Source: Lentisphaerota bacterium (GTDB taxonomy: Bacteria > Verrucomicrobiota > Lentisphaeria > Victivallales > Victivallaceae). Taken from it: DNA of 64,000 bases. The notes under the pieces are model-generated. The model saw only the letters and a list, made by a program, of their open reading frames with translations, searched no databases and was not told the DNA's origin. Both the position numbers and the translations under genes were made by a program. The number at the start of each line of letters is the position of its first letter. The stretch's first letter is position 1. Below are positions 35,247-43,654 of the stretch, one piece after another. Where the stretch lies: positions 62,001 through 126,000 of the forward strand of contig SUWB01000003.1 in the NCBI GenBank assembly GCA_015061745.1, read 5' to 3'.

Positions 35247-37199
35247 ATGGACGACGCTGCCAATCTGCCGAAACCTTTTTTCATTTCCATCATCCCGAAC
35301 TTTGCCGGAAATGAGGAATATCTTGCACAACTTATCAAAGAAAGATACAGACTGACCGGCATTGAAAAATATGCTATGAGCTATCCGCTGCACCCTCTGG
35401 GGGATGACATTTATGATAAGACCCGCATCCAGAAAGAATCCTTCCGCAAGCTGAAAGCTCTGCTGGCAGACGAAAAAGGGATCCAGCTGGGAATCCTCTT
35501 TCAGACCACTCTGGGCCACGGCGGCTACTGGAACCTTGCGCCCCAGTGCAATATTGAAGCCGACAAGATCATCAAGGCTGACGGCAGCGAAACCCACCGC
35601 TGCTGTCCGCTGGATCAGAGATTTCTGGACTACATCTATCACTGCGTTGCAACTTTGTGCGAAGAAAGACCTGCTTTCACTCTGGGTGACGACGATATGC
35701 GGATGTTTGACAACACCTGTTACTGCGAGCGTCACGTCAAGATGATTTCAGAAATGCTGGGCAAAGAGTACACCCGTGAAGAACTTGCCGCTGCTATTGA
35801 AAATGCAGCTCCTCACGATCCTGTGCAGATCGCCTTTGAAAAAGCTCAGATCAAAGCATTGGAAAAACTTTCAGAAACGATGCGTAAAGCCATTGATGCA
35901 ACTGACCCTTCCATTTCCTGCGGCTGCTGTATCGTACGGACCCGCTACGATTATGCTGAAAGTGAAACAAAAATTCTGGCCGGCAGCAATGAACCCTTCC
36001 TGCGTATCAGTAATGCCCTCTATCTGGAAAACGCAGCCAAAGAGGAGGTCCACCGCAATGCTGCAACTGCGTTTCAGGTGGTCAATGCCCGGAAATGGGG
36101 ATTCAAACTTCTGGATGAATCCGACACCTGCCCCCACAACCGTTACAGCAAAACCGCCCGCACAATGCATCTGCACATCACCAGCGGACTTCTTGAAGGT
36201 CTGGACGGCGGAAAACTCTGGCTGGATCAGGGTGCATCCCCTATGCGGGAAATTTCACGTCCCTATGAAAAGATCCTGGCTGAAAATCAATATTTCTACC
36301 GTCAGGTCATCAACATCAGTAAAAACTGGACCCGTGCCGGCGGAATCATCCACATTCCGTCTGTTGACCGGGAACCCTTCCCGGAAAAGGGACAGCAGTT
36401 CCCCCAGCACGGGGACTGGAGCAGTTTCTGCTTCGGCAGAACCGGTTTGCCTGTCCGCTATGAAGACACCTCTTTCTCTGACGGCACCCACCTGCTCAGC
36501 GGCAATCAAATCGACTACTACACTGATGATGAACTGCGTATGTGGCTTTCCTCTGCCGCTCTGATCGACGGCCCTGCTGCTATAAAACTGACAGAACGGG
36601 GTTTTGCGGAAATGATGGGCGTCAAAGCAGAAAACATCACCCCCGGGGGCAATACGGAGTTTTTCAAAAAAGCCAATTACGGTTCCGGATTCCTGGCCGC
36701 CAATGGCACCCCCACATTAACGGCTCTTGAAGGAGCAGAGATCCTGAGCGAAGTGCGTCTTTCCCAATATAAGGGCTGCACGCCTGAATATATTATGCCC
36801 GGCAGTACTTTCTTTACCAATGCAGCAGGAGGCAAAGTCATTGTCACGGCTATGAATATCAAAGAATGGCACCCGATGCACGTTGTCAATCCGGGCAAAA
36901 AACTTCAGTATGTTGAGTACCTCAAACTGCTGGGCACTCTCCCCTGCTATATCCCTGAAATGCAGGACGCCCGTATCGCCTGCGGTTATATGCCTGACGG
37001 GGCTTTGATCTGTGCACTTTTCAACTACTCCTACGATGCCCTGGCAGTCCGTTTCGCTGTGGAAAAGATGCCCGGCAAAATCGAACGCCTCACCTCTTAC
37101 GGAATGTGGGACTCCGTTCCCTTCCACGATGTCGACGGCATTGCGGCCACCGCCCTTGTTCAGGAACCCGGTATCGTCGGCATTTACAGATTGAGTTGA
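35247..37199 (+). CDS. Unassigned protein, possibly a TIM-barrel glycoside hydrolase
   Basis: 650 residues without a signal peptide; no family recognised with confidence. The segment FTLGDDDMRMF then CYCERH, followed by TREELAAAI and a helix ending in DPSISCGCC, resembles the barrel region of GH42-like enzymes in which an acidic GDD precedes a Cys pair. The last 130 residues are strand-rich and would suit a C-terminal beta domain. Cysteines are frequent (CYC, CGCC). It lies between two esterase paralogues, 20 and 27 bases away, so all three likely act on one substrate. A non-catalytic role cannot be excluded. Confidence 0.55.
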   Translation: MDDAANLPKPFFISIIPNFAGNEEYLAQLIKERYRLTGIEKYAMSYPLHPLGDDIYDKTRIQKESFRKLKALLADEKGIQLGILFQTTLGHGGYWNLAPQCNIEADKIIKADGSETHRCCPLDQRFLDYIYHCVATLCEERPAFTLGDDDMRMFDNTCYCERHVKMISEMLGKEYTREELAAAIENAAPHDPVQIAFEKAQIKALEKLSETMRKAIDATDPSISCGCCIVRTRYDYAESETKILAGSNEPFLRISNALYLENAAKEEVHRNAATAFQVVNARKWGFKLLDESDTCPHNRYSKTARTMHLHITSGLLEGLDGGKLWLDQGASPMREISRPYEKILAENQYFYRQVINISKNWTRAGGIIHIPSVDREPFPEKGQQFPQHGDWSSFCFGRTGLPVRYEDTSFSDGTHLLSGNQIDYYTDDELRMWLSSAALIDGPAAIKLTERGFAEMMGVKAENITPGGNTEFFKKANYGSGFLAANGTPTLTALEGAEILSEVRLSQYKGCTPEYIMPGSTFFTNAAGGKVIVTAMNIKEWHPMHVVNPGKKLQYVEYLKLLGTLPCYIPEMQDARIACGYMPDGALICALFNYSYDALAVRFAVEKMPGKIERLTSYGMWDSVPFHDVDGIAATALVQEPGIVGIYRLS

Positions 37200-37226
37200 A
37201 AAACATTTTTCAAGGAAATACAAAAA

Positions 37227-39170
37227 ATGAGCGAAGAAAACATCAAAGTTGCTCCTTACGAGTTCATCGGCAGCAATGCCGCTTTCGTTGACACCCGCCT
37301 GACTCAGGCAGATTACGGTGTCGCCGCCTGCAAAGCAAGAATCCCCGCCAGTCAGGAAGAACACCGCTGTATGCGGGATTCCGTCATCCGCCGGATGCGT
37401 CTCAGTGCCGGTCTGGAGCCTGCCGTGGAATTTCCTCCCCTCAAGCCCCAAGTCACCAATCCCCGGAATATTGACGGCGTGACCATCAGTGATGTGGTCA
37501 TTGAAACCCTCCCCGGATTGAAACTCACCGGTAACTTTTTCACCCCTGAAAAATTTTCCGGCAAACTTCCCGCCATTCTCTGTCCTCACGGCCACTGGAC
37601 AACGGGACGTGTCTGCCACAAGGCCACTGGCGGCGTCATTATGCGCTGTATGGAACTGGCACGGCTGGGATTCGCCGTTTTTGCCTATGATATGATCGGC
37701 TACAACGATAATAACGACCTGCCCCACCGCTGGGCAAAAGAGCCCCGGCTCAAAGCCTACTTTGACGGAATTTCACCTTTCGGACTTCAGACTGCCAACA
37801 GTATGAGAGCTGTGGACTTCATTGCCTCACATCCTGATGTGGATCCTTCCCGCATCGGCTGCACCGGAGCTTCCGGCGGCGGTTCCCAGACCTGGTTTAT
37901 TGCGGCTCTTGATCCCCGGATCAAGGTTTTGTGTCCTGTTTGTATGCTTTCACTTCACTTTATGGGCGGATGCACCTGTGAAGAAGGTCCCCTGCTCCGT
38001 GCCCGGGGGCTCACCAGTTTCGACATTGTGGCTGCGGCAGCTCCCCGTCCCATTCTGTTGCCCAGTGTCACCGGAGACTGGACCAACCTCAACCCCGACT
38101 ATGAAGTCCCCAAACTCAAAGAGATCTACAAGCTCTATCACGCTGAAGACAATGTGGAAAGTTTCCATTACGACGACTGCCACAACTACAATCAGCGGAC
38201 CCGCCAGCACGTTTACGCCTGGTTTGTCCGTCAGCTTCAGGGCAAAGATATGGGAGATATCATTCCTGAAAGCACCGACAAAGTGCCCGCTCCTGAACAG
38301 CTGTGGCACGGCGGTGTCAAACCGGCTGAACCCACAGAAGAAAGTTTCAACAAGGCTATGGCCAAACTGAAAGAGGTCTACACCGCAAGTGCCCTTGATG
38401 CCGGAAACGACTTCTCCGGCTGGCAGAGCCGCAACTGCGATATTCTGCGCCAGATGCTTGAAAGCAGCAAACCCACTGTTGATGTTGTTCCCCGTGTCAC
38501 TCACGGCTCCTGGCAGCTTCCCGGCGGTGAAGCCTGGGCAATGGTGGTCTCACGCCGTGAATGTTGTGAATACATCACCACCTACCGTTTGCGGCCGGCC
38601 GATAAAAAAGAATGTGACAGTGCAGTGCTCTTTCCTGTGGAAGCTGAATGTATGGACTACTTCAACGACGGCAGCAAAACAGCCGTCACCGATGAGCTTT
38701 TCAAGCTCAATGCCCACACCTATCTGATCGAACTTCTGGGAACCGGAATTTCAGCCAAGTATATGGACAATCCCGGTAAAGCTGAGGACGATCCTCTCCA
38801 CGAGGCCTGCAACGACTCCTATTTCTGTATGCGTGTTCAGGATATTATCACCTCTTACGTTATGATTAAAGAACGCAAATACAAAAAGGTGACACTTGCG
38901 GCAGTTCCCCAAAACGCCCTGCCCGGTCTGGCTGCCGCCGCATTGCTGGGATGTCCTGCCGTTATTGATCTTTCAGGGGTGGATGAAAGTGCCTGGAACG
39001 AAAAACTCAACTATCAGGCCCTTATGGGCAAACTGGGCGGTCTCAAGGGACTGGCTCTCCTCAACGTTCGGCAAAACGTCACTTTCTGCGGAGTGACAGG
39101 AGAACTGAAAGAAGCTCTGCAGGCCCGGGGAGCCAATGTTTCTGACAAAAAACTTCTGGAGCTTCTCTAA
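37227..39170 (+). CDS. Two-domain alpha/beta-hydrolase (acetyl xylan esterase-like), third paralogue
   Basis: 647 residues, cytoplasmic. The nucleophile is Ser in GASGGGSQTW. A His lies in DDCHNYNQ, and an Asp or equivalent follows VTGDWTNLNPD. Before them, LCPHGHWTTGR gives the oxyanion region. The C-terminal half (about 440-647) is again hydrolase-like but has no GxSxG at all, and it is the most diverged of the three. The gene is 27 bases after the unassigned barrel gene and is followed at once by the FNT channel gene (TAA then ATG), so one operon is likely. Confidence 0.75.
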   Translation: MSEENIKVAPYEFIGSNAAFVDTRLTQADYGVAACKARIPASQEEHRCMRDSVIRRMRLSAGLEPAVEFPPLKPQVTNPRNIDGVTISDVVIETLPGLKLTGNFFTPEKFSGKLPAILCPHGHWTTGRVCHKATGGVIMRCMELARLGFAVFAYDMIGYNDNNDLPHRWAKEPRLKAYFDGISPFGLQTANSMRAVDFIASHPDVDPSRIGCTGASGGGSQTWFIAALDPRIKVLCPVCMLSLHFMGGCTCEEGPLLRARGLTSFDIVAAAAPRPILLPSVTGDWTNLNPDYEVPKLKEIYKLYHAEDNVESFHYDDCHNYNQRTRQHVYAWFVRQLQGKDMGDIIPESTDKVPAPEQLWHGGVKPAEPTEESFNKAMAKLKEVYTASALDAGNDFSGWQSRNCDILRQMLESSKPTVDVVPRVTHGSWQLPGGEAWAMVVSRRECCEYITTYRLRPADKKECDSAVLFPVEAECMDYFNDGSKTAVTDELFKLNAHTYLIELLGTGISAKYMDNPGKAEDDPLHEACNDSYFCMRVQDIITSYVMIKERKYKKVTLAAVPQNALPGLAAAALLGCPAVIDLSGVDESAWNEKLNYQALMGKLGGLKGLALLNVRQNVTFCGVTGELKEALQARGANVSDKKLLELL

Positions 39171-39803
39171 ATGAGTTTTGGAAAAATCTTTCTCAACGCC
39201 ATTCTGGCAGGGCTTTTCATCGGCATTGCGGGCACAGTCTGTATGGCAGTCCCCAATGCTGTTATGGGAGCGTTTCTCTTTGGATTCGGCTTGCTTACCA
39301 TTGTCAGTTACGGCTTCAAACTTTACACCGGAGCCATCGGTTATCTGGCGATACAAGGTAAAAATACGCCCCGTTATCTGGTGGAACTGCTCCTGATCTG
39401 GGTGGGGAATCTTATGGGCTGTTTCACAGTAGGCCAGTTGGTACGGCAGACCAGAAGTTTTCCTCAATTTGCTGAAAGAGTCTCTTCTGTCTGTGCTGCC
39501 AAAGCAGGTGACAGCTTCACCAGCTGGCTGATTCTTTCCTTTTTCTGCGGCATACTGATGTATGTTGCAGTGGAAACATTCAAACGCAAAGATGAATTGG
39601 ACGCTGTGGTACGGGTCCCTGTACTCTTTCTCTGTGTAGCTATCTTTATCTTGAGCGGCTTTGAACACTGTATTGCCAATATGTACTACTTTTCCGCCGC
39701 CGATGCCTGGAGCTGGAAAGCTCTCGGAGCCATCGGGGTTATGACTTTGGGCAACTCCCTGGGGGGAATGCTGCTTCCCTTTGCCGGACACGTCAAGAGA
39801 TGA
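39171..39803 (+). CDS. Formate/nitrite transporter family channel
   Basis: 210 residues with six hydrophobic helices. AGLFIGIAG opens helix 1 and LFGFGLLTIVSYGFKLYTG matches the helix 2 region of FocA. The central His that gates FNT channels appears to be His168 in GFEHCIANMY, and MTLGNSLGG is the last signature. It is shorter than the usual 260-285 residues because the N-terminal cytoplasmic tail is missing. It should pass formate, acetate, nitrite or similar monovalent anions across the inner membrane. Its start directly abuts the esterase stop. A link to export of deacetylation or fermentation products is inferred. Confidence 0.85.
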   Translation: MSFGKIFLNAILAGLFIGIAGTVCMAVPNAVMGAFLFGFGLLTIVSYGFKLYTGAIGYLAIQGKNTPRYLVELLLIWVGNLMGCFTVGQLVRQTRSFPQFAERVSSVCAAKAGDSFTSWLILSFFCGILMYVAVETFKRKDELDAVVRVPVLFLCVAIFILSGFEHCIANMYYFSAADAWSWKALGAIGVMTLGNSLGGMLLPFAGHVKR

Positions 39804-40450
39804 TGAAATATTCTGAGCCTTTCGACTCACTGAGTGCAAAACTCAGGGAGCTTTTGATCGACTCCGGAGCAGGGCACGATTACGATCACACGCTGCGGGT
39901 GATGAAGAACGCAGAAGTGCTCCTGAATGAAATGCCGGAAGCTGACGGCGAGATCGTCCGTTTTGCCGCCTTGCTCCACGATTGTGCCCGCCCGGAGGAA
40001 CACAATTCAAAAGGAAAAATCTGCCACGCCCGCAGAGGTGCTGAGATCGCCTTTGAACTTCTGAAACAAGCCGGTCTTCCTTTGGAGTTCTGTCAGGCTG
40101 TTTCCGAAGCTGTCCGTACCCACCGCTACCGGGACGGTCTCCCGCCCCGGACTCCGGAAGGAAAAATCGTTTTTGACGCTGACAAACTGGACTCCCTGGG
40201 AGCAGTGGGGCTGGGCAGGGCCTTTCTCTTTGCCGGTTCCTGCGGTGCCCGGGTGCACAACACAGCAGAAGAAGCCCTTTCCAATGCAGCCTACGGCCCG
40301 GAAGATACAGCCTACCGGGAGTATCTGGTAAAACTCCGTCATCTGCCCGGAGCAATGCTCACTTCCGCCGGACGGACACTTGCTGAAGAACGGCTCAAAT
40401 TTATGGATCGATTCTTTGAACGTCTCAATGAAGAAGTATACGGAAGTTGA
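39800..40450 (+). CDS. HD-domain phosphohydrolase
   Basis: 216 residues, cytoplasmic. The metal-binding set is His in GAGHDYDHTLRV, His-Asp in ALLHDCARPEE, and a later Asp in FDADKLDSLG. This is the minimal HD-domain layout of YedJ-type hydrolases acting on nucleotides or other phosphate esters. Its start overlaps the stop of the FNT gene (ATGA), so it is coupled. The substrate cannot be told. A 73-base gap separates it from the GH95-like gene. Confidence 0.8.
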   Translation: MMKYSEPFDSLSAKLRELLIDSGAGHDYDHTLRVMKNAEVLLNEMPEADGEIVRFAALLHDCARPEEHNSKGKICHARRGAEIAFELLKQAGLPLEFCQAVSEAVRTHRYRDGLPPRTPEGKIVFDADKLDSLGAVGLGRAFLFAGSCGARVHNTAEEALSNAAYGPEDTAYREYLVKLRHLPGAMLTSAGRTLAEERLKFMDRFFERLNEEVYGS

Positions 40451-40523
40451 AAGAACATAACGCAACAAGTTTTTCTGTTATTTTCAAATAATATCACTCC
40501 ATAACTATAAAGGTTTTTGTCTT

Positions 40524-42560
40524 ATGGAACACATCATCAGTTTCACCTTTCCTCTCACTCGTCCCCATTGCGGCGTCCCCCTTGCCAACGGTAATTTCGG
40601 GGCTCTGGTCTGGGGTAAAGAGAGCTTGTGCGTCACCGTCAACCAGAGCGACCTCTGGGATCACCGCAACGGCAGGCTCATCGACGAAAGAGACCGCTAT
40701 TCCCTTTTTGTTGAACACGCCTCCAAGTACGGCTGCAACCGCGATATGGGAAAAATCTTTCACCGTGAAAATCTTTACGGTTCCCCTCACAGAATGGCTG
40801 TCGGACGTTTTGAATTCACCTTTGCCCCGGGCAATGTTCCTGTAACCGGGGAACTGGATTGTTCCGCCGGTAAACTGACCGTTTTTCTTGCCAACGGCGG
40901 CAAAGTTGAACTGTGTATCGTCCTCAAAGAAAACATCCTCTATCTTGATGACCCGGCTCAGAATATAACAGGAGTCCAGCTGAAGCCTGCGGACACCTTC
41001 CCGCAGGTCAAAGCCTTTAATACCGACCGGGGGCATAAAGCCTACGAACTTCTTGCCGACGGCTGGCGGATTCCTATGGCTGCCGATGATGACTTCACAG
41101 TCCGGGCAGTCAAATCCTCTTACGGCTACCGTATTTTCACCAATAATGATTGTGACGACAGCAGCAAAGAAAAAGCTGTTGCCGAAACTGCTGCCTGGTG
41201 GAACGAAACATATTCAAAGGCCTGTTCAGTGACCACCCCTGACAGCTGGTGGAACAAATTTTATGCTTTTCAGGTCTACAAACTTGCTGCGGCCACATTG
41301 CCTTTCGGTAAAGCGGCAGGGCTTCAGGGACCGTGGCACGAGGAGTATCAGGAAGCCAAATGGTCAGGAGACTACCACTTCAACGTCAACGTTCAAATGG
41401 TCTACGGTCCTTTGTGCAAACTGGGTATGCACGATCATCTGCTCCCCCTCTTTGATATGATCGAAAGTCCGGATTTCCAGAAAAGTATGAAACACAACGC
41501 CCACTCCCTTTTCGGCGTGGATGATGCCCTGTGGCAGACTCACGCCGTGGATGACCGGGGTGTCCAGTGCGGCGGTATCAGCTGCGGAGCGGTGCTTGAT
41601 CCGGCCTGCGGAGCCTGGACTGCACTGCTTTATTATGATTATTTCCGTTATACAGGGAATATGGAGTTTCTCAAGGAGCGTGCCTATCCTTACATTTACG
41701 GCATTATGCGGGGATATGAGGAAATGCTGGACAAGGATTTCAACATTCCTGTGGCGATTTCCGCTGAATACGCAAGTTCCAATCAGAATATGAGTTCCAT
41801 TGCCGGCCGCAATCCCTCTTATCAGCTGGCGGCGATCCGCCGTCTGGCGGAGATTCTCATTGAGTTTTCTGCACTGCTCAAAAAAGAGGAACGGCCCATC
41901 TGGCGGCAAATCCTTGCCAAAGTCCCCCACTTCACCACTGTGGGCGGCTACGACAGCTATGCCGGACAGAATGAAGCCCGCATCGCCATCTGGGAAAATC
42001 AGGATCTTGAAGTCTGTCACCGTCACCATTCTCATCTGGGCTCTATCTGGCCTTTTGACTCTCTGCCTGAAAATCCCTCAGAAGATATTTGGCAGGTGGT
42101 GGAAAATTCCGTCACCCACTGGATCAGTATGGGTATGGGCAAATGGAGCGAATGGTGTGTGCCCTGGGCAAACATCATCTACACCCGTACCGGCTTGAAA
42201 GAAGCTCCTATGCAGCTTTTCAATCTGTGGAAAGAGATCTTTGTCAATGAAGGAATGTGCGTTGTCTATCTGCCCCGTATGCTCTCTCTCATTGCCCACC
42301 GCCGTCACGATATCGCCAAACCCAAAGATGAACACGAAATTATGCAGCTCGACGGTACCGGCGGATTTCTTGACGCTTTCATTCAGATGTGTGCCTACAC
42401 CAAAGGCAGCCAGCTTCACCTTTTCAAAGGTATGCCTGATGCGTGGAAAGATGTGGAGATCAAAGATCTGCGTCTGCCGGGGAAAGGAATGCTCACAGCC
42501 TCCACACAGGGGGGCACCGAACTCACCCCTGGAGAAGTCAACTGGCAGCTTTTCCGCTGA
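40524..42560 (+). CDS. GH95-like glycoside hydrolase (alpha-fucosidase family), cytoplasmic
   Basis: 678 residues without a signal peptide. An N-terminal beta-sandwich (about 1-200) includes PLANGNFGALVWG, matching the GH95 start (ANGrLGAmV). The (alpha/alpha) barrel follows with CHRHHSHLGSIWPF and MQLDGTGGFLDAFIQM, equivalent to the HRHlS and QiDGNfGg stretches of GH95. In GH95 an Asn of the latter region assists catalysis; here it reads DGTGG, so activity or specificity may differ. A C-terminal sandwich ends the protein. Start from AAAGG with a long spacer. Together with the esterases it suggests intracellular trimming of imported oligosaccharides. Confidence 0.7.
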   Translation: MEHIISFTFPLTRPHCGVPLANGNFGALVWGKESLCVTVNQSDLWDHRNGRLIDERDRYSLFVEHASKYGCNRDMGKIFHRENLYGSPHRMAVGRFEFTFAPGNVPVTGELDCSAGKLTVFLANGGKVELCIVLKENILYLDDPAQNITGVQLKPADTFPQVKAFNTDRGHKAYELLADGWRIPMAADDDFTVRAVKSSYGYRIFTNNDCDDSSKEKAVAETAAWWNETYSKACSVTTPDSWWNKFYAFQVYKLAAATLPFGKAAGLQGPWHEEYQEAKWSGDYHFNVNVQMVYGPLCKLGMHDHLLPLFDMIESPDFQKSMKHNAHSLFGVDDALWQTHAVDDRGVQCGGISCGAVLDPACGAWTALLYYDYFRYTGNMEFLKERAYPYIYGIMRGYEEMLDKDFNIPVAISAEYASSNQNMSSIAGRNPSYQLAAIRRLAEILIEFSALLKKEERPIWRQILAKVPHFTTVGGYDSYAGQNEARIAIWENQDLEVCHRHHSHLGSIWPFDSLPENPSEDIWQVVENSVTHWISMGMGKWSEWCVPWANIIYTRTGLKEAPMQLFNLWKEIFVNEGMCVVYLPRMLSLIAHRRHDIAKPKDEHEIMQLDGTGGFLDAFIQMCAYTKGSQLHLFKGMPDAWKDVEIKDLRLPGKGMLTASTQGGTELTPGEVNWQLFR

Positions 42561-42612
42561 TAACTGGAAAAACAACTGCCAACAGCACTTCTGCAGATAA
42601 TAAGAAGACAAA

Positions 42613-42651
42613 AAATCGGGGCAGGGGAAACAATTTCCTCTGCCCCGATTT
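42613..42651. terminator. Bidirectional terminator between GH95-like and S66 genes
   Basis: The 12-bp stem AAATCGGGGCAG/CTGCCCCGATTT is extended by GGGAAA/TTTCCT. The T-run is better on the minus strand, where the S66 peptidase gene ends, but the hairpin can serve both convergent genes. Confidence 0.85.
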
Positions 42652-42673
42652 CTGCAGCCGTTTTATTCCGGAA

Positions 42674-43651
42674 TCATTTGAATGTGAGTACGCCGTCTTT
42701 GATTACGGCTGTACGCTGAAAATCCACGGCACGGATAGCAGGTTCGTGACCGTAGGGATAGCCATAATAAACGGGACACTTGACCTGAGCGGTCAACTCC
42801 TCAAAAAATTTCAACTTGGCAGCATCATCCGGAAAACAACGGGTAAAGTGACAGAAAACGATTCCGGCACAGTTGTCAAAAAATCCACCCTTCCGCAAAT
42901 GAGTAAAAGCTGTTTTCAGCTCCTTTCCCGGACGGCGGACACATTCAATAAAAAGCACTTTTCCGGTGGTATCCACTTTGAAAGGGGTGCTCTGTACCTG
43001 CCGGAGCAATGTAAGATGTCCTGCGTATGCTTTTCCTGAAATGTCTCCTGCCCGCAAAGCAGTGAGCTTGACCGGCTCAGGTTCTTCCCCGGCAAGAAGT
43101 GCTTTCAGGTGTTTCAAAGAAGCATCATCACAGGAAACCAGTGACCCCAAATTGGGCCCCTGTATCGGATAACCGGCTCCCTGAGAGAGCATAGGCCCCG
43201 TCAGACAGGTGATATTGCTGTATCCCATAAGGATGACTTTGCGTTTTTTAAGTTCGTTCCAATCGACTTTCGGCGGAATATCCTGAGCACCGCTTCCCCC
43301 CCGGGTGGGGATAATCATATCGACTTCAGGATCGTTCCAGGCGGCTTTGAAGTCGGCAATACGTCCGGAGGCCGGAAGTTTTTTCCTCCCCTTGGAAACC
43401 TTGTCGAAGGTATGGGGCATCACTTTGACTTTAAGACCGGCCCTTTCAAGCATCTGTATGCCAAGACGCATCTTGCTTTCATTGGGAACACTTGCAGGAG
43501 TCAGAATCGCAACACATTTGATATGGGGCGGAAAAACCCCTTTGAAACGATCAAGCTTCACCCCTTTTGAAGCAAAACTTTCAGGATCTCCGGGAGCAGC
43601 AGCAGCGGCAGAACCAATCAAAACAGCCATAAAAATACTCCGCAATTTCAT
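42674..43651 (-). CDS. Exported S66-family LD-carboxypeptidase
   Basis: 325 residues with a signal peptide (MKLRSIFMAVLIGSAAAAA). The S66 triad is visible: Ser145 in MGYSNIT (usually GYSDIT), Glu in FIECVRRP near 231 and His in YGHEPAIRAV near 303. The enzyme cleaves the L-Lys/mDAP-D-Ala bond in peptidoglycan tetrapeptides or takes part in muropeptide recycling. Most relatives are cytoplasmic, so an exported copy is less usual. The start lies 3 bases after the argS stop, so it is the last gene of that operon. The terminator at 42613-42651 follows. Confidence 0.85.
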   Translation of the reverse strand: MKLRSIFMAVLIGSAAAAAPGDPESFASKGVKLDRFKGVFPPHIKCVAILTPASVPNESKMRLGIQMLERAGLKVKVMPHTFDKVSKGRKKLPASGRIADFKAAWNDPEVDMIIPTRGGSGAQDIPPKVDWNELKKRKVILMGYSNITCLTGPMLSQGAGYPIQGPNLGSLVSCDDASLKHLKALLAGEEPEPVKLTALRAGDISGKAYAGHLTLLRQVQSTPFKVDTTGKVLFIECVRRPGKELKTAFTHLRKGGFFDNCAGIVFCHFTRCFPDDAAKLKFFEELTAQVKCPVYYGYPYGHEPAIRAVDFQRTAVIKDGVLTFK

Positions 43652-43654
43652 TTT

